Assembly: GCF_003966155.1 (NCBI RefSeq)
Contig: NZ_RXNS01000001.1
Location: 62,001-126,000, forward strand
Direction: 5' to 3'
DNA from: Halomonas nitroreducens
GTDB taxonomy: Bacteria > Pseudomonadota > Gammaproteobacteria > Pseudomonadales > Halomonadaceae
Length of the DNA stretch: 64,000 bases
The notes below the pieces were generated by a model that was given only the letters and a program-made list of their open reading frames with translations, was not told where the DNA came from and ran no database searches. Shown piece after piece: positions 1-8,787 of the stretch; positions within the stretch are counted from its first letter, which is position 1; each line of letters starts with the position of its first letter. A program made the position numbers and the translations under genes.

Positions 1-63
1 GAGGCGGGCATCCCGCTGCAGGGCATGCAGGATCTTCATGTCGAAACGGTCGAGTGCAAGCAT
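1..63 (-). CDS. Lrp/AsnC-family transcriptional regulator, N-terminal fragment
   Basis: Only the first 21 codons are inside the window; the gene runs off the left edge. The visible start, MLALDRFDMKILHALQRDAR, is the typical beginning of the Lrp/AsnC winged helix-turn-helix domain (LDxxDxKILxxLQxDAR). It is divergent from the kynureninase gene, with about 140 bp between the starts. In Pseudomonas and relatives an Lrp-type activator, KynR, sits divergent from the kynurenine genes and responds to kynurenine, so a KynR role is likely by position. Family assignment is strong even from this short piece; the specific role is inferred. Confidence 0.8.
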   Translation of the reverse strand, partial: MLALDRFDMKILHALQRDARL

Positions 64-153
64 TTTTCTTTTTGGCAGTGTCTGTTGCAAGGATGTTGCA
101 TAACGCTGCGCCAGGGCAGTGCAGAACGCAACCCTTCCCCACCCGTCTCCGCC

Positions 154-159
154 TAGAAT
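154..159 (+). promoter_or_regulatory. Possible -10 element (TAGAAT) for kynU
   Basis: TAGAAT matches the sigma-70 -10 consensus TATAAT at five of six positions and lies about 46 bp before the chosen kynU start. No convincing -35 is seen 17 bp upstream, which would fit an activator-dependent promoter such as one served by the divergent Lrp-type regulator. This is a weak, visual call. Confidence 0.3.
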
Positions 160-205
160 GCCGGTACTCCTTCTCATGAATAGCGGCACGTCACGGAGAT
201 TCGAC

Positions 206-1435
206 ATGAGGGTGACCCTCGACCACGCTCGCGACCTCGACCGCCAGGACCCCCTGGCCGACTTCAAGCAGCACTTCGCCCTGCCCGAGGGCGTGCTCTA
301 CCTCGACGGCAATTCCCTGGGCGCCCAGCCCCGGGCCGCCCGTGACGCCGTGGCGGCGACCATGGACCAGTGGCGCGACGAGCTGATCAAGGGCTGGAAC
401 CAGGGCTGGTTCGATGCCCCGGAGCGCCTCGGAAACCGCCTCGCCCCGCTGCTCGGCGCCGGCGAGGGCGAGGTGGTGGTCACCGACAACATTACCCTCA
501 ACCTCTTCAAGCTGCTCGGCTACCTCGTCGGCCGGCGGAGCGACGGGCGCCGCGCGGTGCTCAGCGAGGGCGGCAACTTCCCCACCGACGGCTATATCGC
601 CCAGGGCTTCTGCCGCTTCGGTGGCTACACGCACCGTGTCCTGCCCGAAGGCGATGACCTGGCCGCGCACCTGGACGGCGTGGCCGTGGTGGTGCTCAGC
701 GAGGTCAACTATCGCACCGGGCGTCGCCGCGACATGGCGGCCACCACCCGCCTGGTCCACGCTCATGGCGCCGAAGTCATCTGGGACCTGGCCCATTCGG
801 CCGGGGCCCTGCCGGTGGCGCTCAATGATAGCGGGGCGCGCTACGCGGTGGGCTGTACCTACAAGTACCTCAACGGCGGCCCGGGGGCGCCGGGCTTCCT
901 GTATGTCCGCCGCGACTGCCAGGAGGAGGGGTGGCAGCCGCTCTCCGGCTGGCACGGCCACGCCGCGCCCTTCGCCTTCGACGCCGACTATGCGCCGGCG
1001 GCGGACATCACCCGCTTTCGCACCGGTACCCACTCGGCGCTGGCCTACAGTGCCCTGGAGGCCTCGCTGGACCTCTGGGCCGAGGTCGACATGCCGACCC
1101 TGAGGGCGAAGAGCCTGGCGCTGACCGAGCTGTTCCGCGACTGCCTGGCCGACGTGCTGGCGACTCATGGCATCGAGGACATCACCCCGGCGCTGGAGGA
1201 ACGCGGCAGCCAGGTGTCGCTGATCGATGCGGCCCACGGCTATGCCATCGTCCAGGCATTGATCGCCCGTGGGGTGATCGGCGACTACCGCGAGCCGGGC
1301 CTGCTGCGCTTCGGCTTCACGCCGCTCTACCTGAGCCATGAAGACGTCTGGCACGCCGCCCGCCATTTCCGCGAGGTGCTCGAGGCTGGCGAGTACCGGG
1401 ACCCGCGGTTCAGCGTCCGCGCCGCCGTGACCTGA
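206..1435 (+). CDS. kynU: Kynureninase
   Basis: Hydrolyses L-kynurenine to anthranilate and L-alanine with PLP, in the cytoplasm, as part of tryptophan breakdown. The 409-residue product has normal family length. The PLP lysine is in the CTYKYLNGGPG motif (Lys220), and the cofactor-ring aspartate is in the EVIWDLAHSAGALP segment; the LDGNSLG stretch near residue 35 is also typical. The ATG at 206 was chosen over upstream starts in frame (119, 176) because a GGAG sits 7 bp before it and the protein then begins like known kynureninases. It is followed 20 bp later by a kynurenine formamidase-type gene, so the two form a short operon. A tryptophan 2,3-dioxygenase gene is not in the window. Confidence 0.95.
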   Translation: MRVTLDHARDLDRQDPLADFKQHFALPEGVLYLDGNSLGAQPRAARDAVAATMDQWRDELIKGWNQGWFDAPERLGNRLAPLLGAGEGEVVVTDNITLNLFKLLGYLVGRRSDGRRAVLSEGGNFPTDGYIAQGFCRFGGYTHRVLPEGDDLAAHLDGVAVVVLSEVNYRTGRRRDMAATTRLVHAHGAEVIWDLAHSAGALPVALNDSGARYAVGCTYKYLNGGPGAPGFLYVRRDCQEEGWQPLSGWHGHAAPFAFDADYAPAADITRFRTGTHSALAYSALEASLDLWAEVDMPTLRAKSLALTELFRDCLADVLATHGIEDITPALEERGSQVSLIDAAHGYAIVQALIARGVIGDYREPGLLRFGFTPLYLSHEDVWHAARHFREVLEAGEYRDPRFSVRAAVT

Positions 1436-1455
1436 GACACCCGGGAGCCGATACG

Positions 1456-2250
1456 ATGACTCGCAACGCCCTGGAGCGTGACTATTCACCGAGCCGCTAC
1501 GCCCGCGACTTTGCCGCCACCCTGGCCCGACAGGCGGAAGAGGGGGCCGCCCTGGTCGAAGCCCATCGGCCGGCGCGACTGCGCTATGTCGACGATCCCG
1601 CGGCCTGCACCGACCTCTTCCTGCCGGCCGGGCCGGGGCCCTGGCCGCTGATGGTGTTCATCCATGGCGGTTACTGGCAGGAGCTGGATCATGCCGCCAC
1701 CAACTTCCTGGCCGCGCGCTATCTGCCCCGGGGCATGGCCTTCGCCTCGCTGGGCTATGGCCTGGCGCCGCGGGTCTCGATCGAGACCATGGCGGCGCAA
1801 TGCCGCCAGGGGGTGCGGGCGGTCACTGCCCGGGTGACGGGGCTGGGGGGCGTCGACAGGCTGGTGCTCGGTGGCCACAGCGCCGGCGCCCAGCTGGCCT
1901 GTCGGGTGGCGGCCGCCGAGGCGGCCCTGCCGACGGGGCTGACGATCGACGCGCTGCAGCTGGTCAGCGGGGTCTACGACCTCACGCCCCTGGTCGACAC
2001 CTACGTGAACGCGCCCCTGGGGCTCGACCCGGTCCGGGCTCGTTCGCTCAGCCCGCTGTATGACGACCTCGAGGTCCTGCCGCCCCTGGAGCTGCTGATC
2101 GCCGAGCACGATACTCCCGCCTTCCGGCGCCAGGCTCGCGACTTCCAGGCCGCGGTTCTGGCCGCCGGCGGCACGGCCCGGCTGCACGACCTGCCGGGCT
2201 GCGATCACTTCGACATCCTCGACAAGCTTGGGCCCGACCGGGAGGCATGA
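1456..2250 (+). CDS. Alpha/beta-hydrolase kynurenine formamidase (arylformamidase)
   Basis: Predicted to hydrolyse N-formyl-kynurenine to kynurenine and formate, the step just before kynureninase. The 264-residue protein carries the oxyanion-hole motif HGGYW (from His70), the nucleophile elbow GHSAG (Ser142) and a C-terminal CDHFD histidine (His251), which are the marks of the eukaryote-like (AFMID/BNA7) alpha/beta-hydrolase formamidases. Many bacteria instead use the unrelated metal-dependent KynB, so this is the hydrolase-type replacement. It begins 20 bp after kynU and is almost surely co-transcribed with it. Another esterase specificity is possible, but the operon partner makes formamidase the best call. 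Confidence 0.85.
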   Translation: MTRNALERDYSPSRYARDFAATLARQAEEGAALVEAHRPARLRYVDDPAACTDLFLPAGPGPWPLMVFIHGGYWQELDHAATNFLAARYLPRGMAFASLGYGLAPRVSIETMAAQCRQGVRAVTARVTGLGGVDRLVLGGHSAGAQLACRVAAAEAALPTGLTIDALQLVSGVYDLTPLVDTYVNAPLGLDPVRARSLSPLYDDLEVLPPLELLIAEHDTPAFRRQARDFQAAVLAAGGTARLHDLPGCDHFDILDKLGPDREA

Positions 2251-2438
2251 GCGGATCGGCTGGCACTCACACCAGCTGGCAAGATGGGAAAATGTCCAAT
2301 CGGTGCCGATTATGGGGTGAACTGCCGCTAGTTCCCGGAAAGGTGACGAAGGGGCGTCGAGCCTCGCCGCTTGCCTCCGGCGGGGGCGGCTGTTTGACTG
2401 TCAGACGAATCCGTCCTGCCATCGAACGGAGTCCCGGC

Positions 2439-3776
2439 ATGTCGCAACCGCTCACCCGTCACAACCGTCCCCGCCAGGTCCTCGACGCCATCACCGCCGC
2501 CAATGCCGGCCTCTCCGCCGAGGATCGCGCTGCCAAGTACGCCAAGCTGGCCGAGTCGCCGTACCGCTTCTTTCGTGGCACCAACCATCTCTACTGGGCC
2601 GACGTCTGGCACGACTGGCGCTTCGCCCTCTACGGGGGGCTGCCGGAGACCCAGACCTGGCTGCAGGGCGACGCCCACGCCTACAACTTTGGCGCCTACG
2701 GCCACCACGACGATGCCGTGCGCTACGGCATGGACGACTTCGACGATGCCCTGATCGGCGACTACCAGTACGACCTCTGGCGCCTGGCCATCAGCCTGGT
2801 GCTCGATGCTCGGGAGAATGCCGAGCTCTCCGGCAAGGGCACCCGCAAGGCCCTGGCCGCCCTGGTGGAGGCCTATGTCGACGAGCTCGCCGGGCATGTC
2901 CGCGGCGAGGCGCCCCTGGCCGTCACCCTGGAGACCGCCAAGGGGCCACTCGCGCCCTTCCTGGAGAAGGTGGCCGCCAAGCGCAGCCGGGCGAAGATGC
3001 TCGACAAGTGGACCACGCTCGGCGAGGACGGCAGGTGCTTCGCTGTCGAGGACCGCCCGGACAAGCTGGCCCGGCTGCCGGCCCACCAGGCCAGCCAGCT
3101 GCGCAAGGCCATCGAGGGCGAGTATCGCCAGACCCTGCGCGGCGCACGCGCCGAGGCCGAGGAGCACCACTTCCGGGTCAAGGACCTGGCGCGGCGGCTC
3201 GACGCCGGGACCGGGTCGCTGGGGCTCGAGCGCTTCTATGTGCTGATCGAGGGCGGCCGGGACCACGAGCACGACGACGTCATCCTCGACGTCAAGCAGC
3301 AGACGCCGCCGGAGGGCTGGCGGCTGATGAACGCCGCCGAGAAGCGCGCCTGGCGCCGCGCCTTCCCCCACGAGGGCGCGCGCCACGCCGCGGCCTTCAG
3401 TGCCATCGCCGAGCACCCGGACCTCTACCTGGGCTGGCTGCACCTGGGCGAGACGGTGTTCTCGGTGCGCGAGCGCTCGCCCTTCAAGGACGACTTCCCG
3501 ACCCACAAGCTCGACGGCGCCAAGCCCTACCGCAAGCTGGTCCGGCAGTGGGGCCGGATCCTTGCTCGCGAGCACCTGCGCGGCGCCCGGGCGTTGCACC
3601 CGGACGACCCGGCGCGCTTCGCGCGCAGCGTCTGCGCGCGGATCGAGGGGCGGCAGGATCACTTCGTCGCCATGGTGGCGACCCTGGCGCTGAGCTATGC
3701 CGACTGCGTCGGCCAGGACTATGGCACCTTCGTGGAGGCCGAGGCGACGGTCGAGGAAGAGGTGACGACCGGCTAG
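2439..3776 (+). CDS. DUF2252 family protein
   Basis: A 445-residue cytoplasmic protein of the DUF2252 family, whose biochemical function I do not know. The segment WLQGDAHAYNFG followed by MDDFDDA resembles the catalytic GDxHxxN and Mg-binding DFD motifs of aminoglycoside phosphotransferase and choline-kinase-like folds, so an ATP-dependent kinase-like role is possible. The ATG at 2439 is chosen because CGGAG lies about 8 bp before it and the sequence upstream in the same frame is not protein-like. It stands 188 bp after the kynurenine operon, so probably has its own promoter. Its stop codon interlocks with that of the convergent gene downstream (shared CTAG). Confidence 0.8.
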   Translation: MSQPLTRHNRPRQVLDAITAANAGLSAEDRAAKYAKLAESPYRFFRGTNHLYWADVWHDWRFALYGGLPETQTWLQGDAHAYNFGAYGHHDDAVRYGMDDFDDALIGDYQYDLWRLAISLVLDARENAELSGKGTRKALAALVEAYVDELAGHVRGEAPLAVTLETAKGPLAPFLEKVAAKRSRAKMLDKWTTLGEDGRCFAVEDRPDKLARLPAHQASQLRKAIEGEYRQTLRGARAEAEEHHFRVKDLARRLDAGTGSLGLERFYVLIEGGRDHEHDDVILDVKQQTPPEGWRLMNAAEKRAWRRAFPHEGARHAAAFSAIAEHPDLYLGWLHLGETVFSVRERSPFKDDFPTHKLDGAKPYRKLVRQWGRILAREHLRGARALHPDDPARFARSVCARIEGRQDHFVAMVATLALSYADCVGQDYGTFVEAEATVEEEVTTG

Positions 3777-4531
3777 CGGTAGTCGCCGCTCAGCAGCCGG
3801 CCGGCTCCCGGCACCCGGGACGTCAGGTCGAGGGCCCTGAGCATCTGGAAGACGGTACAGGTGGCGGCGGAGACCACCGGCAGTCCCAGGCTGTCCTCCA
3901 CCGTCTGGATCGCCGCCAGCGAGGGCATCTGCACGCAGGCCGACAGCACCACGGCGTCGGCCTCGCGAAGGTCCAGGCGGTCCACGATGTCGACCAGGGC
4001 CATGGGGTCGCGGCGACCGACCTCCAGGTTGTCGGGGATCGCCAGGGCGATGCTGTCGACCACCCGGATGCCCTCGGCCTCGATGTAGTCCACCACCATC
4101 CGGGTCAGCGCCGGCATGTAGGGCGTGATGATGGCGACGCGCCGGGCGCCCAGCGTCGCCAGGCCCTCGGTGAGGGCGCCGGCGCTGCTGACCACCGGGG
4201 TCGGCTGGCCGTTGGCGATGGAGACCTCGTGCAGGCGCCGCTGGGAGTGTCGGTGATAACCCCGGCCACGGCTCATGATCGCCACCAGGCAGGCATAGCC
4301 CATCACGTCGACCGCGGCGTCGGAGAGCTCTCGGGCGCAGCGCTCGGACTCATCGTCCATGGCCGCGAGTTCCTCGCGGGTCACCTGCTTCATGCGCATG
4401 CGGCTGGAATGGAAGGTGAAGCGCTCCGGCGCCACCGCTTCCCGGGCGCGCAGCAGCGCCGGAATCTCGGTCTCCATGGTGGTGTTGGAGCTCGGCACGA
4501 TCTGGCCGATGCGATAGGCCGTGGCAGGCAT
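3773..4531 (-). CDS. Maleate isomerase-like Asp/Glu racemase superfamily enzyme
   Basis: A 252-residue member of the Asp/Glu racemase superfamily, closest in pattern to maleate cis-trans isomerases. The start IGQIVPSSNTTMETE and the two cysteines at Cys81 (GYACLV) and Cys199 (LSACVQMPS) correspond to the catalytic pair of maleate isomerase, which turns maleate into fumarate. Arylmalonate decarboxylase is the other well-known branch but typically relies on one catalytic cysteine. It is the last gene of the malonate operon, 24 bp after matB, so it probably acts on a C3-C4 dicarboxylate brought in by the same TRAP transporter. The family call is firm; the substrate is inferred. Confidence 0.75.
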   Translation of the reverse strand: MPATAYRIGQIVPSSNTTMETEIPALLRAREAVAPERFTFHSSRMRMKQVTREELAAMDDESERCARELSDAAVDVMGYACLVAIMSRGRGYHRHSQRRLHEVSIANGQPTPVVSSAGALTEGLATLGARRVAIITPYMPALTRMVVDYIEAEGIRVVDSIALAIPDNLEVGRRDPMALVDIVDRLDLREADAVVLSACVQMPSLAAIQTVEDSLGLPVVSAATCTVFQMLRALDLTSRVPGAGRLLSGDYR

Positions 4532-4555
4532 GGCGGTTCCTCGTGGTCGGCGTGA

Positions 4556-6079
4556 TCAGGATGCGGCGTAGGTATCCCGGAACTGCTGTCGCAGCTGGTT
4601 CTTCTGTACCTTGCCCATGGTGTTGCGCGGCAGTTCGTCGACGAAGAACACCCGCTTGGGCTGCTTGTACTTGGCCAGCCGGCCCGCCAGCGAGGCGATG
4701 ACCCGGGTCTCGTCGATCTGGGCGCCGAGGCGCGGCACCACCACGGCGGTCACCCCCTCGCCGAAGTCGGGATGCGGCACGCCGATCACGGCGGACTCGT
4801 CCACCTCGTCGAGCTCGTCGATGACCTGCTCGATCTCCTTGGGGTAGACGTTGTAGCCGCCGGAGATCACCAGGTCCTTGTCGCGGCCGACGATCTGCAC
4901 GTAGCCGTTCTCCTCCACCCGGGCCAGGTCGCCGGTGATGAAGAAGCCGTCCTCGAGCAGTTCTTCCCGGGTCTTCTCGGGCATCCGCCAGTAGCCGATG
5001 AAGACATTGGGCCCGCGCACCTGGAGCATGCCGATCTCGCCGTCGGCAACGGGCTCGCCGGTCTCGAGGTCGGTGATGCGGATCTCGACGCCGGGCAGCG
5101 GGCGGCCCACGGTGCCGGCGATGCGCCGTCCGTGGTAGGGGTTGGAGAGGTTCATGTTGGTCTCGGTCATGCCGTAGCGCTCGAGGATGGCGTGGCCGGT
5201 GCGCTGCTCGAAGGCCTGGTGGGTCTCGGCGGTCAGCGGCGCCGAGCCGGAGACGAACAGGCGCATGTTGGCGGTCAGCTCCCTGGTCAGCCGCGCGTCC
5301 TGCAGCAGGCGCGTATAGAAGGTCGGCACCCCCATCATGGCGGTGGCACGCGGCAGCTCCTCGAAGATCACGTCGGCATCGAAGCGTGGCAGGAACAGCA
5401 TGCTGGCGCCGGCCATCATCACCACGTTGCAGGCCACGAACAGGCCATGGGTATGGAAGATCGGCAGGGCATGGATCAGCCGGTCGGCTTCGCTGAAGTG
5501 CCAGCTCTCCACCAGCGCCTCGGCGTTGGAGCGCAGGTTGTCATGGGTCAGCATGGCCCCCTTGGAGCGCCCCGTGGTGCCCGAGGTATAGAGGATCGCC
5601 GCCAGGTCGCGCTCGCCGCGGGGCACGATGTCGTCGCGCGGCGTGGCCGTCTCGACCCGCGCCATCAGGCTGCCGTCGCCTCCGGTGCCGAGGCTCTCGA
5701 CCGCCGGGCAGCCGCATTCCGCGGCGATCCGGCGGGCGGTGTCGAGGTCCTGGGGACGGCACACGAACAGCGCGGGCTCGGCATCGCCCAGGAAGTAGCG
5801 GATCTCCTCGCCCGTATAGCCGGTGTTGAGCGGCAGGTAGACGCCACCGATGCGCAGGCAGGCCAGGTACAGCAGCACGGTCTCGGGGCTCTTGTCGACC
5901 TGCGCGGCGACGCGATCGCCGGGGGCCACGCCCAGCGCGGTCAGGGCGCCCGCCAGGCGGGTGGTCGCCGCGAGGGCCTGGGCATAGGTATAGCCGCGCC
6001 CCTCGCGGGTGATGATGAACTCGGCATCGCCTCGGTCCTGCATGCGGTGGGCCAGGGTGTCGAAGAGGTTGTGGGTCAT
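4556..6079 (-). CDS. matB: Malonyl-CoA synthetase (malonate--CoA ligase)
   Basis: An AMP-forming acyl-CoA synthetase of 507 residues that should convert malonate, ATP and CoA to malonyl-CoA. The P-loop-like motif AAILYTSGTTGRSKGAML, the core YGMTE motif, the ITGDLA aspartate, the hinge GRDKDLVISGG and the C-terminal catalytic lysine in PRNTMGKVQK are all present, and the length suits MatB. Its ATG overlaps the matA stop as ATGA (6076-6079), indicating translational coupling. With MatA it gives the two-step route malonate to malonyl-CoA to acetyl-CoA. Methylmalonate may also be a substrate, as for known MatB enzymes. Confidence 0.93.
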   Translation of the reverse strand: MTHNLFDTLAHRMQDRGDAEFIITREGRGYTYAQALAATTRLAGALTALGVAPGDRVAAQVDKSPETVLLYLACLRIGGVYLPLNTGYTGEEIRYFLGDAEPALFVCRPQDLDTARRIAAECGCPAVESLGTGGDGSLMARVETATPRDDIVPRGERDLAAILYTSGTTGRSKGAMLTHDNLRSNAEALVESWHFSEADRLIHALPIFHTHGLFVACNVVMMAGASMLFLPRFDADVIFEELPRATAMMGVPTFYTRLLQDARLTRELTANMRLFVSGSAPLTAETHQAFEQRTGHAILERYGMTETNMNLSNPYHGRRIAGTVGRPLPGVEIRITDLETGEPVADGEIGMLQVRGPNVFIGYWRMPEKTREELLEDGFFITGDLARVEENGYVQIVGRDKDLVISGGYNVYPKEIEQVIDELDEVDESAVIGVPHPDFGEGVTAVVVPRLGAQIDETRVIASLAGRLAKYKQPKRVFFVDELPRNTMGKVQKNQLRQQFRDTYAAS

Positions 6080-7437
6080 TTTGCAGTCTCTCCCTTGAGC
6101 AGTTTGCGGGCGCGCCGGTCGAGGTCGCGGATGCCCGAGGAGTGGGCGATGGTGCCGTCGGTGCTGTATTGCTCGTGATTGCGCTCGATGTCGTCGAGCA
6201 CGTAGAGGTAGTTGACCATCAGGCCGGCGGCCTGGCGCAGGCCCTTCGCGGACACGTCGCCCAGCCAGTTGATGCGATGCAGCTCCGCGCCGTTGCCGAG
6301 GTGGAAGCGTGCCACCGGGTTGAGCGGCAGGCCGCGGTGGTTCTTCTCGCGCAGCAGGTAGTGGGCGGCCAGCGGCTTGACGACCTCCTCGAGGGTGGCG
6401 GCCCGTGCCGAGTCCCGGTGCCAGTCATCGGTCTCCAGCGCCTCGAGGGCCTGGCGGGCGTCGCCGACAAGCGGGGCGTCCTCGCCTCGGCAGATGGTCT
6501 CGAGCCACTGGCGGAAGCCGGGCACCGGCGACAGGGTGACGAAGTGGCGCAGTCCGGGCAGCTCCTGCTTGAGTTCCTGGACGACCTGCTTGATCAGGAA
6601 GTTGCCGAAGGAGATGCCGCGCAGCCCGGTCTGGCAGTTGCTGATGCCGAAGAAGGCCGCGGTATCGGCGGCATCCGAGGCCTCGACGTCGTTGTCCTGG
6701 CCGTGAAGGATCGCCTGGATCTGGTCGGGCAGGCCCTTGTTAAGGGCGACCTCGACGAAGATCAGCGGCTCGTCGCCGATCGCCGGATGGAAGAACGCGA
6801 AGCAGCGCCGGTCGCGGGCGTCCAGGCGGCGCCGCAGGTCGTTCCAGTCCTGGATCTCGTGGACCGCCTCGTAGTGGATGATGCGCTCGAGGATGGCGGC
6901 CGGGGTGTTCCAGTCGATGCGCTTGAGCACCAGGAAGCCGCGGTTGAACCAGGAGGCAAACAGGTGCGCGAAGTCGGCGTTCAGCGCTCCCAGCTCGGGA
7001 TGCTCGGGCAGCAGCGGCAGCAGGTCCTCGCGCATGCGCACCAGTTCATGGGTGCCGCCGCTGGTCAGATTGAGCCGACGCAGCACTTCCTGGCGACTCG
7101 GCTCGCAGGCATCGAACAGTGCCTGCAGGGCGAGGTTGTCCCGCGAGTCCCGGTAGCGGGCATAGGCCTGGTCGATGTGTTCGGGGTCCGCGGAGAAGTC
7201 CTCGGTGAGGCGCTCGAAGAAGCGCTGCTTCTCCTGGTCGTCGAGCCTTGAGTAGAGCTCCAAGCAACGGCCGGCGAGGGTGATGCTCGACGCCTCGCCG
7301 TCGCTCTCCAGCAGTGCCCTGCAGGACTCGACCAGACGACCATGGGTAGCCGGCAGACGCTCGTCGCTACGCCGCCGACGCAAGGCATCGCGCTGGGTGA
7401 TGGTGCTGAACATTTCCTGGAGGAAGCTCATGTTCAT
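6076..7437 (-). CDS. matA: Malonyl-CoA decarboxylase
   Basis: Converts malonyl-CoA to acetyl-CoA and CO2. The 453-residue product matches the MLYCD/MatA family: an N-terminal helical domain (about residues 1-190) followed by the GNAT-fold catalytic domain, with the segment FFHPAIGDEPLIFVEVAL near residue 215, FFGISNCQTGLRGISFGNFLIK near 265 and FHLGNGAELHRINW near the C-terminus. The first ATG (7437) is used because an AGAGG lies about 10 bp upstream; a second ATG two codons later is also possible. It follows the TRAP large permease by 13 bp and overlaps matB. Confidence 0.93.
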   Translation of the reverse strand: MNMSFLQEMFSTITQRDALRRRRSDERLPATHGRLVESCRALLESDGEASSITLAGRCLELYSRLDDQEKQRFFERLTEDFSADPEHIDQAYARYRDSRDNLALQALFDACEPSRQEVLRRLNLTSGGTHELVRMREDLLPLLPEHPELGALNADFAHLFASWFNRGFLVLKRIDWNTPAAILERIIHYEAVHEIQDWNDLRRRLDARDRRCFAFFHPAIGDEPLIFVEVALNKGLPDQIQAILHGQDNDVEASDAADTAAFFGISNCQTGLRGISFGNFLIKQVVQELKQELPGLRHFVTLSPVPGFRQWLETICRGEDAPLVGDARQALEALETDDWHRDSARAATLEEVVKPLAAHYLLREKNHRGLPLNPVARFHLGNGAELHRINWLGDVSAKGLRQAAGLMVNYLYVLDDIERNHEQYSTDGTIAHSSGIRDLDRRARKLLKGETAK

Positions 7438-7450
7438 GGCGGATCGCCTC

Positions 7451-8785
7451 TTACGAGTGGCTCATGATCAGGTCGGGCAGCCAGGTGGCGATGCCCGGGA
7501 AGAAGCACAGCAGGACGATGCCCAGCACCATGCAAAGCGCATAGGGGAGGCTCCCCATCAGGATGTCGCGCAGCTCGATGTCCGGGGCGATGCCCTTGAT
7601 GATGAAGAGGTTGAGGCCCACCGGCGGCGTGATCAGACCGATCTCCAGATTGATGGTCAGCACCACCGCGAACCAGTAGGGGTCGAAGTTGGCCGCCAGG
7701 ATGATCGGCAGCAGAATCGGCGCCGTCATCACGATCACTGCCACCGGGGGCAGGAAGAAGCCGGCCACCAGCAGGAAGAGGTTGATGATCCCCATCAGCA
7801 CCCAGCGGTTGACCTCGAGGTCGGCGATTGCCCCGGCCACCGTCTGGGTGATGAACAGCGATGACAGGGCGAAGGCGAAGATCTCGGCCGCGGCGATGAT
7901 CAGCATGATCATCACGCTCTCGCGCAGGGCGTCGCGCATGATCAGCGTGAGCGGTTTCACCTGCCACATGCGGTAGACCAGGATCGCCAGCGCCAGGCAC
8001 AGGAAGGCGCCGGCCCCGGCCGCCTCCGAGGGGGTGGCGACGCCGCCGTAGAGGGCGAACAGGATCCCGCTGACCACCACCAGGAAGGGCACCACCCGCA
8101 CCAGCGCCTTGAGGTTGCCCTCGACGTTCTGCTTGACCTGGTGGGCCGCAGCCGCCAGCGGACTCGGGGTGCCATAGCCGCCGGCCAGCTTGCAGGCGAG
8201 CAGCGTCCAGGCCATGAACAGGCCGGCGAGCATCAGGCCGGGCAGGGCGCCGGCGATGAACAGACGGCCGATGGAGGTCTCGGTGGAGATGCCGTAGACG
8301 ATCATGGTCACCGAGGGCGGGATCAGGATGCCCAGGGTGCCACCGGCGGCAATGCAGCCGGCGGCGACGCCGTCGGGATAGCCGCGCTTGCGCATCTCGG
8401 GAATGCCCAGCTTGCCGATCGCCGCACTGGTGGCCGGCGAGGAGCCTGACAGGGCGGCGAAGATGGAGCAGGCGCCGATGTTGGAGATCGCCAGGCCGCC
8501 GGGCATCCTGCCCAGCCACAGGTCGAGGGAGCGATAAAGGTCGCGCCCGGTGGGCGAGGAGGCCACGGCGGCGCCCATCAGGATGAACATCGGGATCGCC
8601 ACGAAGCCGAAGGAGGCGATGCTGCTGAAGAAGGTCTCGCCGAAGTAGGTCAACTCGCTCATGCCGCGGTCGAGCACCAGGGCGCCGAGCGCGACACCGC
8701 CCAGGGCGAAGGCGATGGGCGTGCCGATCGCCATCAACACGAACAGGGCGAGGATGACCAGGATACCGCTGGTGACTGGATCCAT
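7451..8785 (-). CDS. TRAP transporter large permease (DctM/MatM-type)
   Basis: The 12-helix, sodium-coupled permease subunit of a tripartite ATP-independent periplasmic transporter, 444 residues starting MDPVTSGILVILALFVLMAI. Typical DctM motifs are seen: AIPMFILMGA, FAALSGSSPATSAAIG, the GTLGILIPPS motif and GLITPPVGLNLFI near the C-terminus. The start at 8785 is chosen because it lies 2 bp after the small-permease stop; a longer reading upstream merely runs through that gene in another frame. Operon context with matA and matB points to malonate as substrate, as in the matPQMAB locus known from Sinorhizobium; a related dicarboxylate such as maleate is possible. Confidence 0.92.
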   Translation of the reverse strand: MDPVTSGILVILALFVLMAIGTPIAFALGGVALGALVLDRGMSELTYFGETFFSSIASFGFVAIPMFILMGAAVASSPTGRDLYRSLDLWLGRMPGGLAISNIGACSIFAALSGSSPATSAAIGKLGIPEMRKRGYPDGVAAGCIAAGGTLGILIPPSVTMIVYGISTETSIGRLFIAGALPGLMLAGLFMAWTLLACKLAGGYGTPSPLAAAAHQVKQNVEGNLKALVRVVPFLVVVSGILFALYGGVATPSEAAGAGAFLCLALAILVYRMWQVKPLTLIMRDALRESVMIMLIIAAAEIFAFALSSLFITQTVAGAIADLEVNRWVLMGIINLFLLVAGFFLPPVAVIVMTAPILLPIILAANFDPYWFAVVLTINLEIGLITPPVGLNLFIIKGIAPDIELRDILMGSLPYALCMVLGIVLLCFFPGIATWLPDLIMSHS

Positions 8786-8787
8786 AA

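Noticed and set aside
2328..3662. A 444-codon minus-strand frame opposite the DUF2252 gene
   Set aside because: No recognisable motif and repetitive Val/Leu/Gly/Arg composition, while the plus strand encodes a clear family member.
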